The notes beneath the pieces are model-generated. The model did not search any database. It was not told where the DNA came from and was given only the letters and a program-made list of their open reading frames with translations. Positions 34,215 to 43,877 of a DNA stretch of 55,363 nucleotides are shown in pieces (the stretch's first letter is position 1; every line of letters starts with the position of its first letter). The position numbers and the translations under genes were made by a program. The stretch comes from Saccharomonospora azurea NA-128 (lineage in GTDB: Bacteria > Actinomycetota > Actinomycetes > Mycobacteriales > Pseudonocardiaceae). The DNA is taken from NCBI RefSeq assembly GCF_000231055.2, contig NZ_CM001466.1, forward strand, positions 976,481 through 1,031,843, written 5' to 3'.

Positions 34215-36491
34215 TCACTCGCCGCGTCGCAGAACGAAGTACCCCTCTTCCTCCTGTGCGAAGTGGAGAGTGAGCACGGCGTCCAGGCCATAGAGGGTGG
34301 CGCGCAGATCGTTCACCTGCTCGGGAAGTATCCCGTCGGGTGTGCTGTCGAGGTGGCGCCCCAGCCGCCGACACAGGCGAGCGATCTCGGCATGCCCACG
34401 GCTCATCGTCACGGTCCCCTCCGCGCTGCCGAGCACACCGCTCAACACCGGGTAGAGCTCGGCTTCCTCGGCCTGCTCGTGCGGAAGCAGTTCGTCGACC
34501 AGGAGGCGATGCGCGTGGCGAACAGCCGTGTCCGCGTCGCGCGTCGCCCCGGCCCCGAGAGCGTCGGCCGCATGCCGGACCGCCGCCCGCACAGGCTGAA
34601 GGCTCTCGTGCTCGTCGGCGAAGCGACTGAGCAGAGCGTCGGCCTCGGGGTGGGCGGCCCGAGGGCCGGACCGCAACACCCGCAGGCTGTTGACGATGAC
34701 GGCGATGTCGATGGCTTCCTGAACGACGGCGCCTGCGACGGGCACCAAGGCCCCCAGCGATGCCACGATCATGGCCGCGAGCGACAGGGCGGTGCCGATG
34801 ACTCCGCTCTGCGATGCCACACGACGGGTCCTCCGGGCGATCTCCATGACATCGGCGAGGCGATCGATGCGGTCGTCGACGATGACCGCATCCGCTGACT
34901 GGACCGCGGCCGTGGAGCCACGCGAACCGAGAGCGATCCCCACGTCGGCCGCGGCCAGGGCGGGAGCGTCGTTGACTCCGTCGCCGACCATCACGACGGT
35001 TCCGCTCGTTCGAGCACGGCGCACCCGGGTGATCTTGTCCTCCGGGGTGGCCTCGGCCTGTACCTCGTCGAGGCCGAGCATCGACGCGACCTCGGCGGAG
35101 CTGTCCACCCGGTCTCCGGTGAGGAGAACCACGTGCCGCACACCGACGGCGTGGAGCCTGCGCATCGTGCGAGCCGCGTCGACTCGGATGCGATCACGTC
35201 CCAGCAGAGCGGCGGTGAGCCGACCGTCGACGGTCACCCAGATGACGGTCGCAAGGTCCAGGCGTCCGCGGCGCAGCACCGCCGAAGCCCATTCGGGGAT
35301 CGCCGTTCCGGCCGGAATCCGGCCGACCTGGACCGTCTCGGCTCCGACCCGGCCGCCGGCACCACGCCCAGGGGCCTCGGAGACGTCCTCGGCGGACGGA
35401 ACCTCGACACCTGCCCGGCTCGCCGCGCGAAGAACCGCAGCGGCAAGCACGTGCACGGAGTACTGCTCCACTGCGGCGGCGAGCCGGAGAGCGCGTTCCT
35501 GCGTGACACCGGGCGCGCACACGACGTCGGTGATCTCCGGCCTGCCCTCCGTCACGGTGCCCGTCTTGTCCAACAGCAGCGTGGTCGTCCGTCCCAGGCG
35601 TTCCAGCGCCGCGCCGTCCCGGACGACGATCCCGGCCCGCGACGCCCGGGACATTCCCCCGGTGACCGCGATCGGCACGGCGAGCAGCAGGGGACACGGC
35701 GTCGCGGTGACCAGCACCGCGACGGCGACGACCGCGTCCCGCGAGGCGAGCCAGGCACCACCGGCGAGGAGCAGCGCGAGAGGCAGGAACCACGCCGCGA
35801 CCCGGTCCGCGAGCCGGGCGATGGGCGCCCGTTCCGCCGCTGCCTCCTCCGCGAGCCGGACCATTCCCGCGTACGTGCTGTCGGCGACCGTCGCGGTCGC
35901 GGTCACGTCCAGCGCCGGCCCGGCGTTGACCGCCCCGCTGCGGACCCGGTCGCCCGACGGCCGCACCACGGGTGCCGGTTCGCCGGTGAGGGCGGATTCG
36001 TCGAGAACGCCCTCGGCCCGCAGCGCCCCGTCGACCGGGACGATCTCGCCGGACAGGACGACCACCTCGTCACCTACTCCGACCTCGTCCACCGGCACCG
36101 TCACCAGCTCACCGCCTGCACGGCGATGCGCCTGGCGCGGTGCACGTTCCAGCAGCCCCGACAGGTCGCGGGCAGCACGACGGGCTGCGGCGGCTTCCAG
36201 GACCTGCCCGGTGGCGACCATCAGCGCGACGACCGCACCAGCGAGGTACTCCCCCACCGCCAACGTTCCCGCGAGGGCGAGCACGGCGAGCAGATCCGCC
36301 CCATAGCGACCCCGTCGGAGGTCCGCGACGACCCGAGCCACCGACGGCACGAGCGCCGCTGCGCTGGCCACCCCCCACAGCCACCGCTCGGCGCCGAGGC
36401 CCACGGGCCACACCGCCAGACCCGCCACCAGGAGAACGGACACTCCTGCCAGCACCCACCCGTGCCGAGTCATTCCGGCAGCACGCTGCAT
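34215..36491 (-). CDS. P1B-5-type metal ATPase with C-terminal hemerythrin domain
   Basis: A 758-residue membrane pump. Membrane helices at the N-terminus, the actuator motif TGEP, metal-site signature TPC at residues 264-266 in helix 4, phosphorylation Asp308 in DKTGT, and MVGDGVNDAPALAAADVGIA. The TPC signature defines the P1B-5 group (nickel/iron; S. meliloti Nia). From about residue 600 a four-helix hemerythrin-like domain follows, with histidines in ADEHESL, LLPHEQAEEAELYP, SRGHAEI and LTLHFAQEEEGYF, a fusion reported for other P1B-5 pumps. No N-terminal metal-binding domain. ATG at 36491 has GAGG seven bases upstream. The di-iron domain could sense oxygen or iron, fitting the hypoxia island. 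Confidence 0.88.
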   Translation of the reverse strand: MQRAAGMTRHGWVLAGVSVLLVAGLAVWPVGLGAERWLWGVASAAALVPSVARVVADLRRGRYGADLLAVLALAGTLAVGEYLAGAVVALMVATGQVLEAAAARRAARDLSGLLERAPRQAHRRAGGELVTVPVDEVGVGDEVVVLSGEIVPVDGALRAEGVLDESALTGEPAPVVRPSGDRVRSGAVNAGPALDVTATATVADSTYAGMVRLAEEAAAERAPIARLADRVAAWFLPLALLLAGGAWLASRDAVVAVAVLVTATPCPLLLAVPIAVTGGMSRASRAGIVVRDGAALERLGRTTTLLLDKTGTVTEGRPEITDVVCAPGVTQERALRLAAAVEQYSVHVLAAAVLRAASRAGVEVPSAEDVSEAPGRGAGGRVGAETVQVGRIPAGTAIPEWASAVLRRGRLDLATVIWVTVDGRLTAALLGRDRIRVDAARTMRRLHAVGVRHVVLLTGDRVDSSAEVASMLGLDEVQAEATPEDKITRVRRARTSGTVVMVGDGVNDAPALAAADVGIALGSRGSTAAVQSADAVIVDDRIDRLADVMEIARRTRRVASQSGVIGTALSLAAMIVASLGALVPVAGAVVQEAIDIAVIVNSLRVLRSGPRAAHPEADALLSRFADEHESLQPVRAAVRHAADALGAGATRDADTAVRHAHRLLVDELLPHEQAEEAELYPVLSGVLGSAEGTVTMSRGHAEIARLCRRLGRHLDSTPDGILPEQVNDLRATLYGLDAVLTLHFAQEEEGYFVLRRGE

Positions 36492-36532
36492 GTCACGTCC
36501 TCGTCGCCGTTCGTGTGCTCACCGCCTCGCAT

Positions 36533-36545
36533 GGCCATTCGGCTC
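36533..36545 (-). promoter_or_regulatory. Weak DosR-box-like site upstream of the P1B ATPase
   Basis: GAGCCGAATGGCC on the minus strand, 42-54 bp upstream of the ATPase start, resembles the box at 46532-46545 (GGGCCGAACGGCCT) and partly the mycobacterial DosR consensus GGGACTTNNGGCCCT. It is the weakest of the proposed sites. Confidence 0.3.
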
Positions 36546-36637
36546 TACACCCGGCATACCCGCGCTGCGATCCGCGCGAGCCCGTTGCCGGCTCGCCCGC
36601 CTCTCGAACGTCGGAAGAGTCTGACTCCGCCCATCTC

Positions 36638-38023
36638 CTACGGACCACCACGCGACGCACGCCGGGCCGCGATGCCGATCGGCAGCGCCGCGAGAGCCAG
36701 GAGTACCGCCCCTGACACCAGCGCCGTCGTGGCCACCCACGGCAGCGCGGGCACGGTGGCGCCCACGTCGGCGCGCACGCTCACCCCCGGAACCTGGTCC
36801 TGGTCGACCACGACGAGCACCCAGTCGCCGGTCGACACCGTCGTGTGGATGGTCTGCGTCCCGCTGCCGCTCGCCCGGTCCACCCAGATGTCGACCGACT
36901 CCGGCGGAGCGGGCCGCCCGCCGTCGTCGACGAGCTCGGTCCTGACGCGGTCTCCGGTGACGTCCCGGACGACCGCGTGCTCGGTCCCCGCCAGGTACCG
37001 AGCGGCGTCCCGCGCCGAGGCGATGCCCAGGAACACGCTGCGATCGGGTTCGACGGGCGTGACGCTGACCCGGACGTCGCCGAGGCCGTCGCCCACCCGG
37101 TCGGCGACACCGCCCGGGAACCGCATCGGCTCGGTACGCAGCGCGTAGGTGTCGGTGGCCAGCGTCGCGGACGTGGTCAGGTAGCCGTCGGCATCCCGTT
37201 CGTTCCGGTCTGCCCAGAGCGCCACGGCACCGCCGACCAGCAGTGCCACCGCGGCGAAGGCCACCAGCGCACCCACGACCACGGACACGACCCGGCCCGT
37301 CGTCCAGCCCCGGGCGCCACCGGTATCGCTCGGGGGCGCGGTCGGCGAGTCCGGCGCGCCCAGCCCGGGTTCCTCACCGCCCAGGTCGAGCCGGAACGGC
37401 GGATACCGGTCCGTCATCAGGCCGACGTAGGCGCCCACCCGGACCACCCAGCGGTCCATGCCGAGGACGAAGTCGAAGATCGGCTTCGGGTAGTTCCCCG
37501 TGAACAGCAGCACGACCGCCGCGATGAACACGAGCAGGCCGACCAATCCGCCGGCGGCCCAGCCGCGATCGTCCGGCCCGTCCCACAAGTACCAGAGCCC
37601 ACCGCCGACGAACAGCCCCACCACGAGGTAGTGCGGGATGGCCAGCAACCACTTGACGAGCACGAGACCGCGCGACAGCCGTTCGGGATAGTCGATGTCG
37701 AGCCTCGCCGGATAGTCGGGCACGTCCGCGAGGGTGAACGGCGGATAGCGATCGGTGCCGAGCGCCGCGTAGGTGTAGTAGTGGACCCGCCACGCCCAGC
37801 GGAGCACGCCGACGTTGAAGTCGAAGAGCACGCGGGGATAGCGGCCGGTGACGAGAATCGCCACGAACGCCACCACGGTGAGCACCACGAAGGTGATCCA
37901 AAGCAGCGCGAGGATCAGATAGTGCGGGAGCGCGAGCAGCCACTTCACCAGCCAGAGCCACCGCGACAGCGGGGAGTCGAGTCTCGCGTACACGCGAACC
38001 GGTTCCGTTGAGTGTGTCGTCAT
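36638..38023 (-). CDS. DUF4389 membrane protein
   Basis: A 461-residue protein with two DUF4389 units (WLVKWLLALPHYLIL..; VLVKWLLAIPHYLVV..), each with two membrane helices and the motif GRYPRVLFDFNVGVLRW or GNYPKPIFDFVLGMDRW, then another helix near residue 250, an extracytoplasmic domain and a final C-terminal helix near residue 440. Function is unknown. Its ATG overlaps the acetate kinase stop (ATGA), so it is translated with phosphoketolase and acetate kinase. An acetate or proton-related membrane role is conceivable but unsupported. Confidence 0.8.
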   Translation of the reverse strand: MTTHSTEPVRVYARLDSPLSRWLWLVKWLLALPHYLILALLWITFVVLTVVAFVAILVTGRYPRVLFDFNVGVLRWAWRVHYYTYAALGTDRYPPFTLADVPDYPARLDIDYPERLSRGLVLVKWLLAIPHYLVVGLFVGGGLWYLWDGPDDRGWAAGGLVGLLVFIAAVVLLFTGNYPKPIFDFVLGMDRWVVRVGAYVGLMTDRYPPFRLDLGGEEPGLGAPDSPTAPPSDTGGARGWTTGRVVSVVVGALVAFAAVALLVGGAVALWADRNERDADGYLTTSATLATDTYALRTEPMRFPGGVADRVGDGLGDVRVSVTPVEPDRSVFLGIASARDAARYLAGTEHAVVRDVTGDRVRTELVDDGGRPAPPESVDIWVDRASGSGTQTIHTTVSTGDWVLVVVDQDQVPGVSVRADVGATVPALPWVATTALVSGAVLLALAALPIGIAARRASRGGP

Positions 38024-39153
38024 CGGATCGACCTCCCGATCGCCGGCGAGGATGTCGGAGCATGCGTCGGTGGATCCGCCAGAACCGACTCGCCCGACCG
38101 CGCGAGTTCGAGCTCTTCCTGGCAGGTCACGAGCACGGCCGCGGTCCGCGAGGACTGCGCACTGATCAACCGGTCGCCGGTGCCGCGGTTGCGGTCGGCG
38201 TCGACCTCGACCCCGAGCAGCGACTCGGCGAACAGCTCGGCCCGCAGCTCCGGCTGGTGTTCCGCCACTCCGCCCGTGAGGACGACCGCGTCGGGCTCCA
38301 CCGTCGACACCGCCTGTGCCGCGATCTCGCGTCGGAGCCGGTGCAGGTACACGTCGAGGGCCAGTGCGGCGTCGGGATCGCCCCGAGCACGGGCCCGCCG
38401 GACTTCCCGGATGTCACCGCTGGTGCCGGACAGCCCGGCGAGCCCGGAGTCGACGTTCAGCGCCGACTCCACATCGGATGGCGCAAGCCCGTGTTCCCGC
38501 ACCAGGTAGAGCGGTATGCCGGGGTCGATCGACCCGCACCGGGTGGCCATGGCGACACCCTCCAGCGGGGTGAACCCCATGGAGGTGTCGACGCTGGCGC
38601 CCCCGACGACGGCGGTGACCGACGCTCCGGCACCGAGGTGGCAACAGACGAGGCGCAGCCGCTCCAGCGGTCTGCCGAGCACCTCGGCCGTCCTGCGGGT
38701 CGCGTGCGCGAGCGACAGGCCGTGGAAGCCGTAGCGGCGCAGGCCGTAGTGGTCGCGCCAGCGACGGGGCAGCGCGTACGTCGCCGCGTGGGCGGGCAGA
38801 TCGGCATGGAATGCGGTGTCGAAGCATCCCACCACCGGCACCGCGGCGGGCAGGTTCCGCGCGTGCCGGGCGAGCGTCAGACTCCGTGGCTGGTGCACGG
38901 GTGCCAGGGGCACGAGGCGCTGCAGGTCCGCGAGGACGTCCTCGTCGAGCACCACCGGAGCCCTCCGGCGCCCGCCGTGCACGATGCGGACCGACACCGC
39001 GTCCACGGGCGGCTGTGCCGCCGCGAAGTCGTCGAGCTCGTCGCGGGTCGCGCCGTCCCACTCGGCGACGTGGTCGGCGGCCGACACCACACCCCCGTCC
39101 ACCACCGCGAGCTTGAGACTCGATGAGCCGGGATTGACGGTGAGCACCCGCAT
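38020..39153 (-). CDS. ackA: Acetate kinase
   Basis: A 377-residue enzyme making ATP and acetate from acetyl phosphate. Motifs: NPGSSSLKL at the N-terminus, CFDTAFHADLP, GFHGLSLAHA, CHLGAGASVTAVVGGASVDTSMGFTPLEGVAMATRCGSIDPGI and the late VLTGGVAEH. Slightly shorter than the usual 400 residues. The ATG at 39153 is preferred over an upstream GTG because it overlaps the phosphoketolase stop (TGATG) and gives the standard [12 protein letters not shown]. It consumes the acetyl phosphate made by phosphoketolase. Confidence 0.95.
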   Translation of the reverse strand: MRVLTVNPGSSSLKLAVVDGGVVSAADHVAEWDGATRDELDDFAAAQPPVDAVSVRIVHGGRRRAPVVLDEDVLADLQRLVPLAPVHQPRSLTLARHARNLPAAVPVVGCFDTAFHADLPAHAATYALPRRWRDHYGLRRYGFHGLSLAHATRRTAEVLGRPLERLRLVCCHLGAGASVTAVVGGASVDTSMGFTPLEGVAMATRCGSIDPGIPLYLVREHGLAPSDVESALNVDSGLAGLSGTSGDIREVRRARARGDPDAALALDVYLHRLRREIAAQAVSTVEPDAVVLTGGVAEHQPELRAELFAESLLGVEVDADRNRGTGDRLISAQSSRTAAVLVTCQEELELARSGESVLADPPTHAPTSSPAIGRSIR

Positions 39154-41510
39154 CAGCCGCTCCACGTCCAGTCGCGGATCTCGGGGAGATCCTCACCGGT
39201 ACGCCGGATGTGGTCGTGGTGGCGGTCGAGTCGGTCGAGCAACCGTTGCCACAGCGTGCCGAGACGTCCGGCGAGCCGGGGGATCCGTTCGAGGGCGGCG
39301 AGGGCGAGGTGGAACCGGTCGATCGAGTTCTGCACGCACGTGTCGAACGGCGTCGTGGTGCCCCCGTGCTCGGAGAATCCCCGGACGTGCACGTGGTCGT
39401 GGTTGGGCCGGTTGTAGGTGAGTTCGTGGATCAGCCACGGGTAGCCGTGGAACGCGAAGATCACCGGGGTGTCGCTCGGGAACACCGCGGTGTAGTCGCG
39501 GTCGGGCACCCCGTGAGGATGCCGGCGCGGAACGGGCAGCCGGGTCAGGTCCACGACGTTCACGAACCGGATGCGCAGGTCCGGGACCAGCTCGCGCAGC
39601 ACACCGACCGCCGCGAGGCTTTCCTGGGTCGGCACGTCGCCCGCACACGCGAGCACGACGTCGGGCGGCTCGGCACCGTCGGTGCTCGCCCACTCCCACA
39701 GCCCGAAGCCCCGCTCGCAGTGCGCTCGGGCCGCGTCCGCGTCGAGGTACTGCACCTCCGGTTGCTTACCGGCCACGATCACGTTCACCAGCCCGCGCGA
39801 CCGCAGGCAGTGGTCGGCGACGTGCAGCAGGCAGTTCGCGTCCGGCGGCAGGTAGACCCGCGTCACCTCGGCCCGTTTGCTGAGGATGTGGTCGATGAAT
39901 CCGGGGTCCTGGTGCGAGGCGCCGTTGTGGTCCTGCCGCCACACGTGGGAGGTCAGCAGGTAGTTCAGGCTCGGTATCGGGCGGCGCCACGGCATCTCCC
40001 CTGCCGTCACCAGCCACTTGGCGTGCTGGGCGACCATCGAGTCGACGATGTGCGCGAACGCCTCGTAGCACGAGAACAGCCCGTGGCCGCCGGTCAGGAG
40101 ATAGCCTTCCAGCCAGCCCTGACACAGGTGTTCGGACAACACCTCGAAGACCCGGCCGTCCCCGGAGAGGTGGTCGTCACCGGGTTCCACGGGCAGTCGC
40201 CAACGACGGCCGGTGACCTCGAAGACCGCGTCGAGCCGGTTGGAGGCGTGCTCGTCCGGGGAGAACAGCAACAGGTTCCGCCGTCCGCGATTCAGCCGCA
40301 TCGCGTCGCGCAGGTAGCGCCCCAGCGCGCGGGTCGATTCGGCGGTGCGCACACCGGGGCGTGGGACGTCGAGGGCGTGGGCCGCCACCTCCGGAAGCCG
40401 CAGACCACGCTGCACCAGCCCGTGCGCGAGCGGGTTGGCGCTCATGCGGAGCCCGCGTTCCGGGCAGTTCCGTGCCACCGCCGGGACCGGCGCCCCTTCC
40501 GGGTCGAACAGCTCGCCCGGACGGTAGGAACGCAACCATTCCTCCAGCGCCACCAGTTGCCGGGCGTCCCGCCGCACGGCGGGCAACGGCACCTGGTGTG
40601 CACGCCAGGTACCCTCCACCGGTTCGCCGTCGCGCCGTACCGGACCGGTCCAGCCCTTGAGCGTGCGCAACAGGACGAGGGGGCGCCGGCCCTCCGCGAT
40701 CCGCTCGACACACTCGTGGAGCGCGGCCGCGTACGACTCGTGCACGGCTTCCGGGTCGGTGCCCTCCACCTCGATCGGCTCCCAGCCGAGACCCCGCACG
40801 ACGGACCGGAGATCCTCGCGGGGCAGCCGCGACAACACGGTGGGATTGGCGATCTTGTACCCGTTGAGATGGAGGATCGGCAGCACCGCACCGTCCTTGG
40901 CGGGGTGGAGGAAGGCCGGTGCCTGCCAGCTCGCCGCCAACGGTCCGGTCTCCGCCTCGCCGTCACCGATCACGCACGCGACCACCAGCCCGGGCTTGTC
41001 GAGGGCGGCACCGGTGGCGTGGGCCAACGCGTACCCGAGTTCCCCTCCCTCGTGAATGGACCCGGGCACGTGCGGCGAGGCGTGGCTGGGCACGCCACCC
41101 GGGAAGGAGAACCGGCGGAACAGCCGGCGCATCCCCTCCTCGTCCTGCGGGACCTCGGGAAAGCACTCCGAGTAGGTGCCCTCCAGCCACGCGGCGGCGT
41201 TGAGGGCCGCGGCCCCGTGCCCCGGCCCCGCGACGAACAGCACGTCGGAGGCGTGCTCGCGGATGACCCGGTTCAGGTGCGCGTACGTGAGAGTCAGCCC
41301 GGGCACTGTGCCCCAGTGACCGAGCAGGCGCGGTTTCAGGTGTTCCGGTGCGAGCGGCTCACGCAGCAGGGGGTTGTCGAGAAGGTAGATCTGGCCTGCC
41401 GACAGGTAGTTCGCCGCGCGCCACCACGCGTCCAGTTCGGTGAGGTCCTGCCCCCGTGGGCTCGGCACCTGCCGAGGAGCCCCGGTCTGCGTGTCTCCGG
41501 TCGCGACCAC
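39153..41510 (-). CDS. xfp: Xylulose-5-phosphate/fructose-6-phosphate phosphoketolase
   Basis: A 785-residue thiamine-diphosphate enzyme splitting xylulose 5-phosphate (or fructose 6-phosphate) with phosphate into acetyl phosphate plus an aldose phosphate. Family motifs: [71 protein letters not shown] and the late [25 protein letters not shown] in sections. Two DosR-like boxes lie upstream (41541-41583). Translationally coupled to ackA, and through it to the DUF4389 protein; together with xylA at the other end this gives a non-glycolytic ATP route. Confidence 0.95.
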   Translation of the reverse strand: MVATGDTQTGAPRQVPSPRGQDLTELDAWWRAANYLSAGQIYLLDNPLLREPLAPEHLKPRLLGHWGTVPGLTLTYAHLNRVIREHASDVLFVAGPGHGAAALNAAAWLEGTYSECFPEVPQDEEGMRRLFRRFSFPGGVPSHASPHVPGSIHEGGELGYALAHATGAALDKPGLVVACVIGDGEAETGPLAASWQAPAFLHPAKDGAVLPILHLNGYKIANPTVLSRLPREDLRSVVRGLGWEPIEVEGTDPEAVHESYAAALHECVERIAEGRRPLVLLRTLKGWTGPVRRDGEPVEGTWRAHQVPLPAVRRDARQLVALEEWLRSYRPGELFDPEGAPVPAVARNCPERGLRMSANPLAHGLVQRGLRLPEVAAHALDVPRPGVRTAESTRALGRYLRDAMRLNRGRRNLLLFSPDEHASNRLDAVFEVTGRRWRLPVEPGDDHLSGDGRVFEVLSEHLCQGWLEGYLLTGGHGLFSCYEAFAHIVDSMVAQHAKWLVTAGEMPWRRPIPSLNYLLTSHVWRQDHNGASHQDPGFIDHILSKRAEVTRVYLPPDANCLLHVADHCLRSRGLVNVIVAGKQPEVQYLDADAARAHCERGFGLWEWASTDGAEPPDVVLACAGDVPTQESLAAVGVLRELVPDLRIRFVNVVDLTRLPVPRRHPHGVPDRDYTAVFPSDTPVIFAFHGYPWLIHELTYNRPNHDHVHVRGFSEHGGTTTPFDTCVQNSIDRFHLALAALERIPRLAGRLGTLWQRLLDRLDRHHDHIRRTGEDLPEIRDWTWSG

Positions 41511-41540
41511 ACCGCCAGCGTTCCCGCTTCAGCGGCCGAC

Positions 41541-41552
41541 GGACCACGGCCC
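41541..41552. promoter_or_regulatory. DosR-like box, distal/proximal pair member 1, xfp promoter
   Basis: GGACCACGGCCC matches the conserved GGAC-N4-GNCC core of the DosR palindrome. It is centred 30 bp (about three helical turns) from the better box at 41569-41583 and 31-42 bp upstream of the xfp start. Confidence 0.45.
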
Positions 41553-41568
41553 GTCGGCCCTGCGCCTC

Positions 41569-41583
41569 GGGGTCATAGGTCCC
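41569..41583 (-). promoter_or_regulatory. DosR-like box, xfp promoter
   Basis: Minus strand GGGACCTATGACCCC, matching the mycobacterial consensus GGGACTTNNGGCCCT at the invariant GGGAC, T7, G10 and CCC positions, 59-73 bp upstream of the phosphoketolase start. The dosR gene lies 5 kb away. Confidence 0.7.
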
Positions 41584-41591
41584 GGGGCGGG

Positions 41592-42011
41592 CTACTCGAC
41601 GACCATGCGGACCGGCGTGCCGAGCTCGACCGTGCGGCTCACGGTGCACAGCTTGTCGTGGGACAGGGCCACCGTGCGAGGCAGGATGGCGCGGGCGGCG
41701 TCGCCCTGCTCTCCCTCGGGGAAGCGCACCGTGAAGGTGACGGTGAGGTCCTCCATCCGGTTGCCGGAGTCCGGGTCGGAGACCTTGTCCCCGCTCACGG
41801 TCAGGGCGAACTCGTCCGGTTCGGTGCGGCGGCTGGTGGCGACGTCGGTGTCGATGGCGGTGCATCCGCCGATCGCGGCGAGCAGTAGCTCCACCGGGCT
41901 GAACTCGTCGTCGCCGTTGCCGAACCGCAGCGTGGCGCCGCGTCCGTTGTGTGCGACGTACCGGCCTGCGGACTCGCGCTCGATGCGCACCGACCTCGGA
42001 GATGTCGTCAT
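41592..42011 (-). CDS. OsmC family protein
   Basis: A 139-residue OsmC/Ohr-fold protein: NGRGATLRFGNGDDEFSPVELLLAAIGGCTAIDTDVATSRR has the first active-site cysteine (GGCTAID), and DKLCTVSRTVE the second. The pair is typical of thiol-dependent peroxide or sulfur-handling OsmC proteins. It follows poxB by 29 bp on the same strand, so it is probably co-transcribed and may deal with hydrogen peroxide or reactive sulfur made under redox stress. Confidence 0.88.
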   Translation of the reverse strand: MTTSPRSVRIERESAGRYVAHNGRGATLRFGNGDDEFSPVELLLAAIGGCTAIDTDVATSRRTEPDEFALTVSGDKVSDPDSGNRMEDLTVTFTVRFPEGEQGDAARAILPRTVALSHDKLCTVSRTVELGTPVRMVVE

Positions 42012-42040
42012 GGCCTCGAACCTACCGCCGAGGTGCCGGG

Positions 42041-43783
42041 TCAGGGCCGCGGGATGCTGCGGAGGTTCGACCGCGCGATCTGGATCATGCGGCCCACTCC
42101 GCCCTGCAACACCATCTTGCTCGTCGCCAGCGCGAAGCCGGTGAGCTGCTGGCCGGTGATGCGCGGCGGGATGGACAACGCGTTCGGGTCGGTGACGACG
42201 TCCAGCAACGCGGGCCCGTCGTGGTCGAGGACGTCCCGCAGGCCGCTGCGCACGTCGCGAGGGTCCTCGATGCGCACGCCGTGGGCTCCCGAGGCGCGCG
42301 CGATGGCCGCGTAGTCGGTGTCCGGGTACGTCGTGGCGTGGGGCGGCAGCCCGGCGACGAGCATCTCCAGATCCACCATGCTCAACGACGAGTTGTTGAA
42401 CACCAGGACCTTCACCGGAAGTCCATAGTGGACCAGCGTGAGGAAGTCGCCCATCAGCATCGAGAATCCGCCGTCACCCGCCATGGCGATGACCTGCCGT
42501 GCCATCGAGGGCAGCTGGGCGCCGATGGCCTGCGGCATGGCGTTCGCCATCGAACCGTGGGTGTACGAGCCGATCATCCGGCGACGCCCGTTGGGGCTGA
42601 GGTAGCGGGCCGCCCAGACGTTGCACATGCCGGTGTCCACCGTGAAGATCGCGTCGTCGGCGGCTTCGTCGTCCAGCACGGCGGCCACGTACTCCGGGTG
42701 GATGGGCTTGTGGTGCTCCACGTCGGTGGTGTAGGCGGAGACGACGTTCTCCAGCACGTCGGCGTGCTTGCGCAGCATCCGGTCGAGGAATCGCCGGTCG
42801 GTCTTGCGGCGCACGCGGGGCGTCACCGCCCGCAACGTCTCGCGGACGTCGCCGCACACCCCGTGGTCGAGCCGTGAGCGTCGGCCCAGCGCCTCCGGGC
42901 GGATGTCCACCTGCGCGATCCGCACGTTGTCCGGCAGGAAGGGCCGGTACGGGAAGTCGGTGCCCAGCAGGATCAGCAGATCGCACTCGTGCATCGCCTC
43001 GTACGCGGCACCGTAGCCGAGCAACCCGGACATGCCGACGTCGAACGGGTTGTCGTACTGGATCCACTCCTTGCCCCGCAGCGCGTGCCCGACCGGGGCG
43101 AGCGCCTTCTCCGCGAACGCCATCACCTCGTCGTGCGCGTCGGCGACCCCGCGCCCGCAGAACAGCGTCACCCGCTCCGCCTCGTCGACCATCGCGGCGA
43201 GGCGCTCGACCTCGGCCTCCCCCGGGCGCACCGTGGGCCCACCGGTCGCGAGCGCCATCTCGGTGCGCCGGCGGGGCAGGTCCATACCGGCGACGTCGCC
43301 GGGCAGGACCAGCACGGACACCCCACCACGACCGATCGCGGTCTGAATGGCGATCTGCGCGGTCTGCGGCATCTGGTCGGGGGTCTGAATCATCTCCGCG
43401 TAGTGGCTGCACTCCTGGAACAGCCGGTCGGGATGCGTCTCCTGGAAGTACGACGTCCCGATGTCCTCGCTCGGAATGTGCGCCGCGATGGCGACCACGG
43501 GCGCGGAACTGCGGTGTGCGTCGTACAGACCGTTGATCAGGTGGAGGTTGCCGGGCCCGCAGCTGCCCGCGCACGCGGTGAGCTTGCCGGTGATCTGCGC
43601 CTCGGCACCGGCGGCGAACGCCGCCGCCTCCTCGTGCCGCACCTGCACCCACTCGATCTTGGGACTGCGCCGGACGGCATCGGTGACCGGGTTGAGACTG
43701 TCCCCCACGACGCCGTAGATCCGTTCCACACCGGCCTGGACCAGCATGTCCACCAACTGCTCGGCCACCGTCTGGTTGGCCAT
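42041..43783 (-). CDS. poxB: Pyruvate dehydrogenase (quinone) / pyruvate oxidase
   Basis: A 580-residue thiamine-diphosphate flavoenzyme very similar to E. coli PoxB: GVVGDSLNPVTDAVRR, VRHEEAAAFAAGAEAQ (catalytic Glu), CAGSCGPGNLHLINGLYDAHR, PSEDIGTSYFQETHP, GKEWIQYDNPFDVGMSGLLG and the ThDP motif GDGGFSMLMGDFLTLVHYGLPVKVLVFNN. It oxidises pyruvate to acetate and CO2, passing electrons to membrane quinone. The ATG at 43783 has GAAGGAG five bases upstream. The C-terminus keeps the short lipid-activation region. It complements the acetate-producing xfp-ackA route. Confidence 0.95.
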   Translation of the reverse strand: MANQTVAEQLVDMLVQAGVERIYGVVGDSLNPVTDAVRRSPKIEWVQVRHEEAAAFAAGAEAQITGKLTACAGSCGPGNLHLINGLYDAHRSSAPVVAIAAHIPSEDIGTSYFQETHPDRLFQECSHYAEMIQTPDQMPQTAQIAIQTAIGRGGVSVLVLPGDVAGMDLPRRRTEMALATGGPTVRPGEAEVERLAAMVDEAERVTLFCGRGVADAHDEVMAFAEKALAPVGHALRGKEWIQYDNPFDVGMSGLLGYGAAYEAMHECDLLILLGTDFPYRPFLPDNVRIAQVDIRPEALGRRSRLDHGVCGDVRETLRAVTPRVRRKTDRRFLDRMLRKHADVLENVVSAYTTDVEHHKPIHPEYVAAVLDDEAADDAIFTVDTGMCNVWAARYLSPNGRRRMIGSYTHGSMANAMPQAIGAQLPSMARQVIAMAGDGGFSMLMGDFLTLVHYGLPVKVLVFNNSSLSMVDLEMLVAGLPPHATTYPDTDYAAIARASGAHGVRIEDPRDVRSGLRDVLDHDGPALLDVVTDPNALSIPPRITGQQLTGFALATSKMVLQGGVGRMIQIARSNLRSIPRP

Positions 43784-43877
43784 GCGCACTCCTTCTCAGC
43801 CGACGCCCGTTCCGCCGAGAAGTAGCCCTTCCGGGCGGAAGCGAAACGTGGCCCGGTCAGGCGGGCGCTTCGGCCGG

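Noticed and set aside
39210-41888. 892-codon open frame antisense to phosphoketolase
   Set aside because: Antisense shadow; the minus-strand phosphoketolase is full length and has all its motifs.
43790-43870. DosR box upstream of poxB
   Set aside because: GCCC-TTCC-GGGC is palindromic but lacks the GGGNC/GNCCC arms; no acceptable site found.
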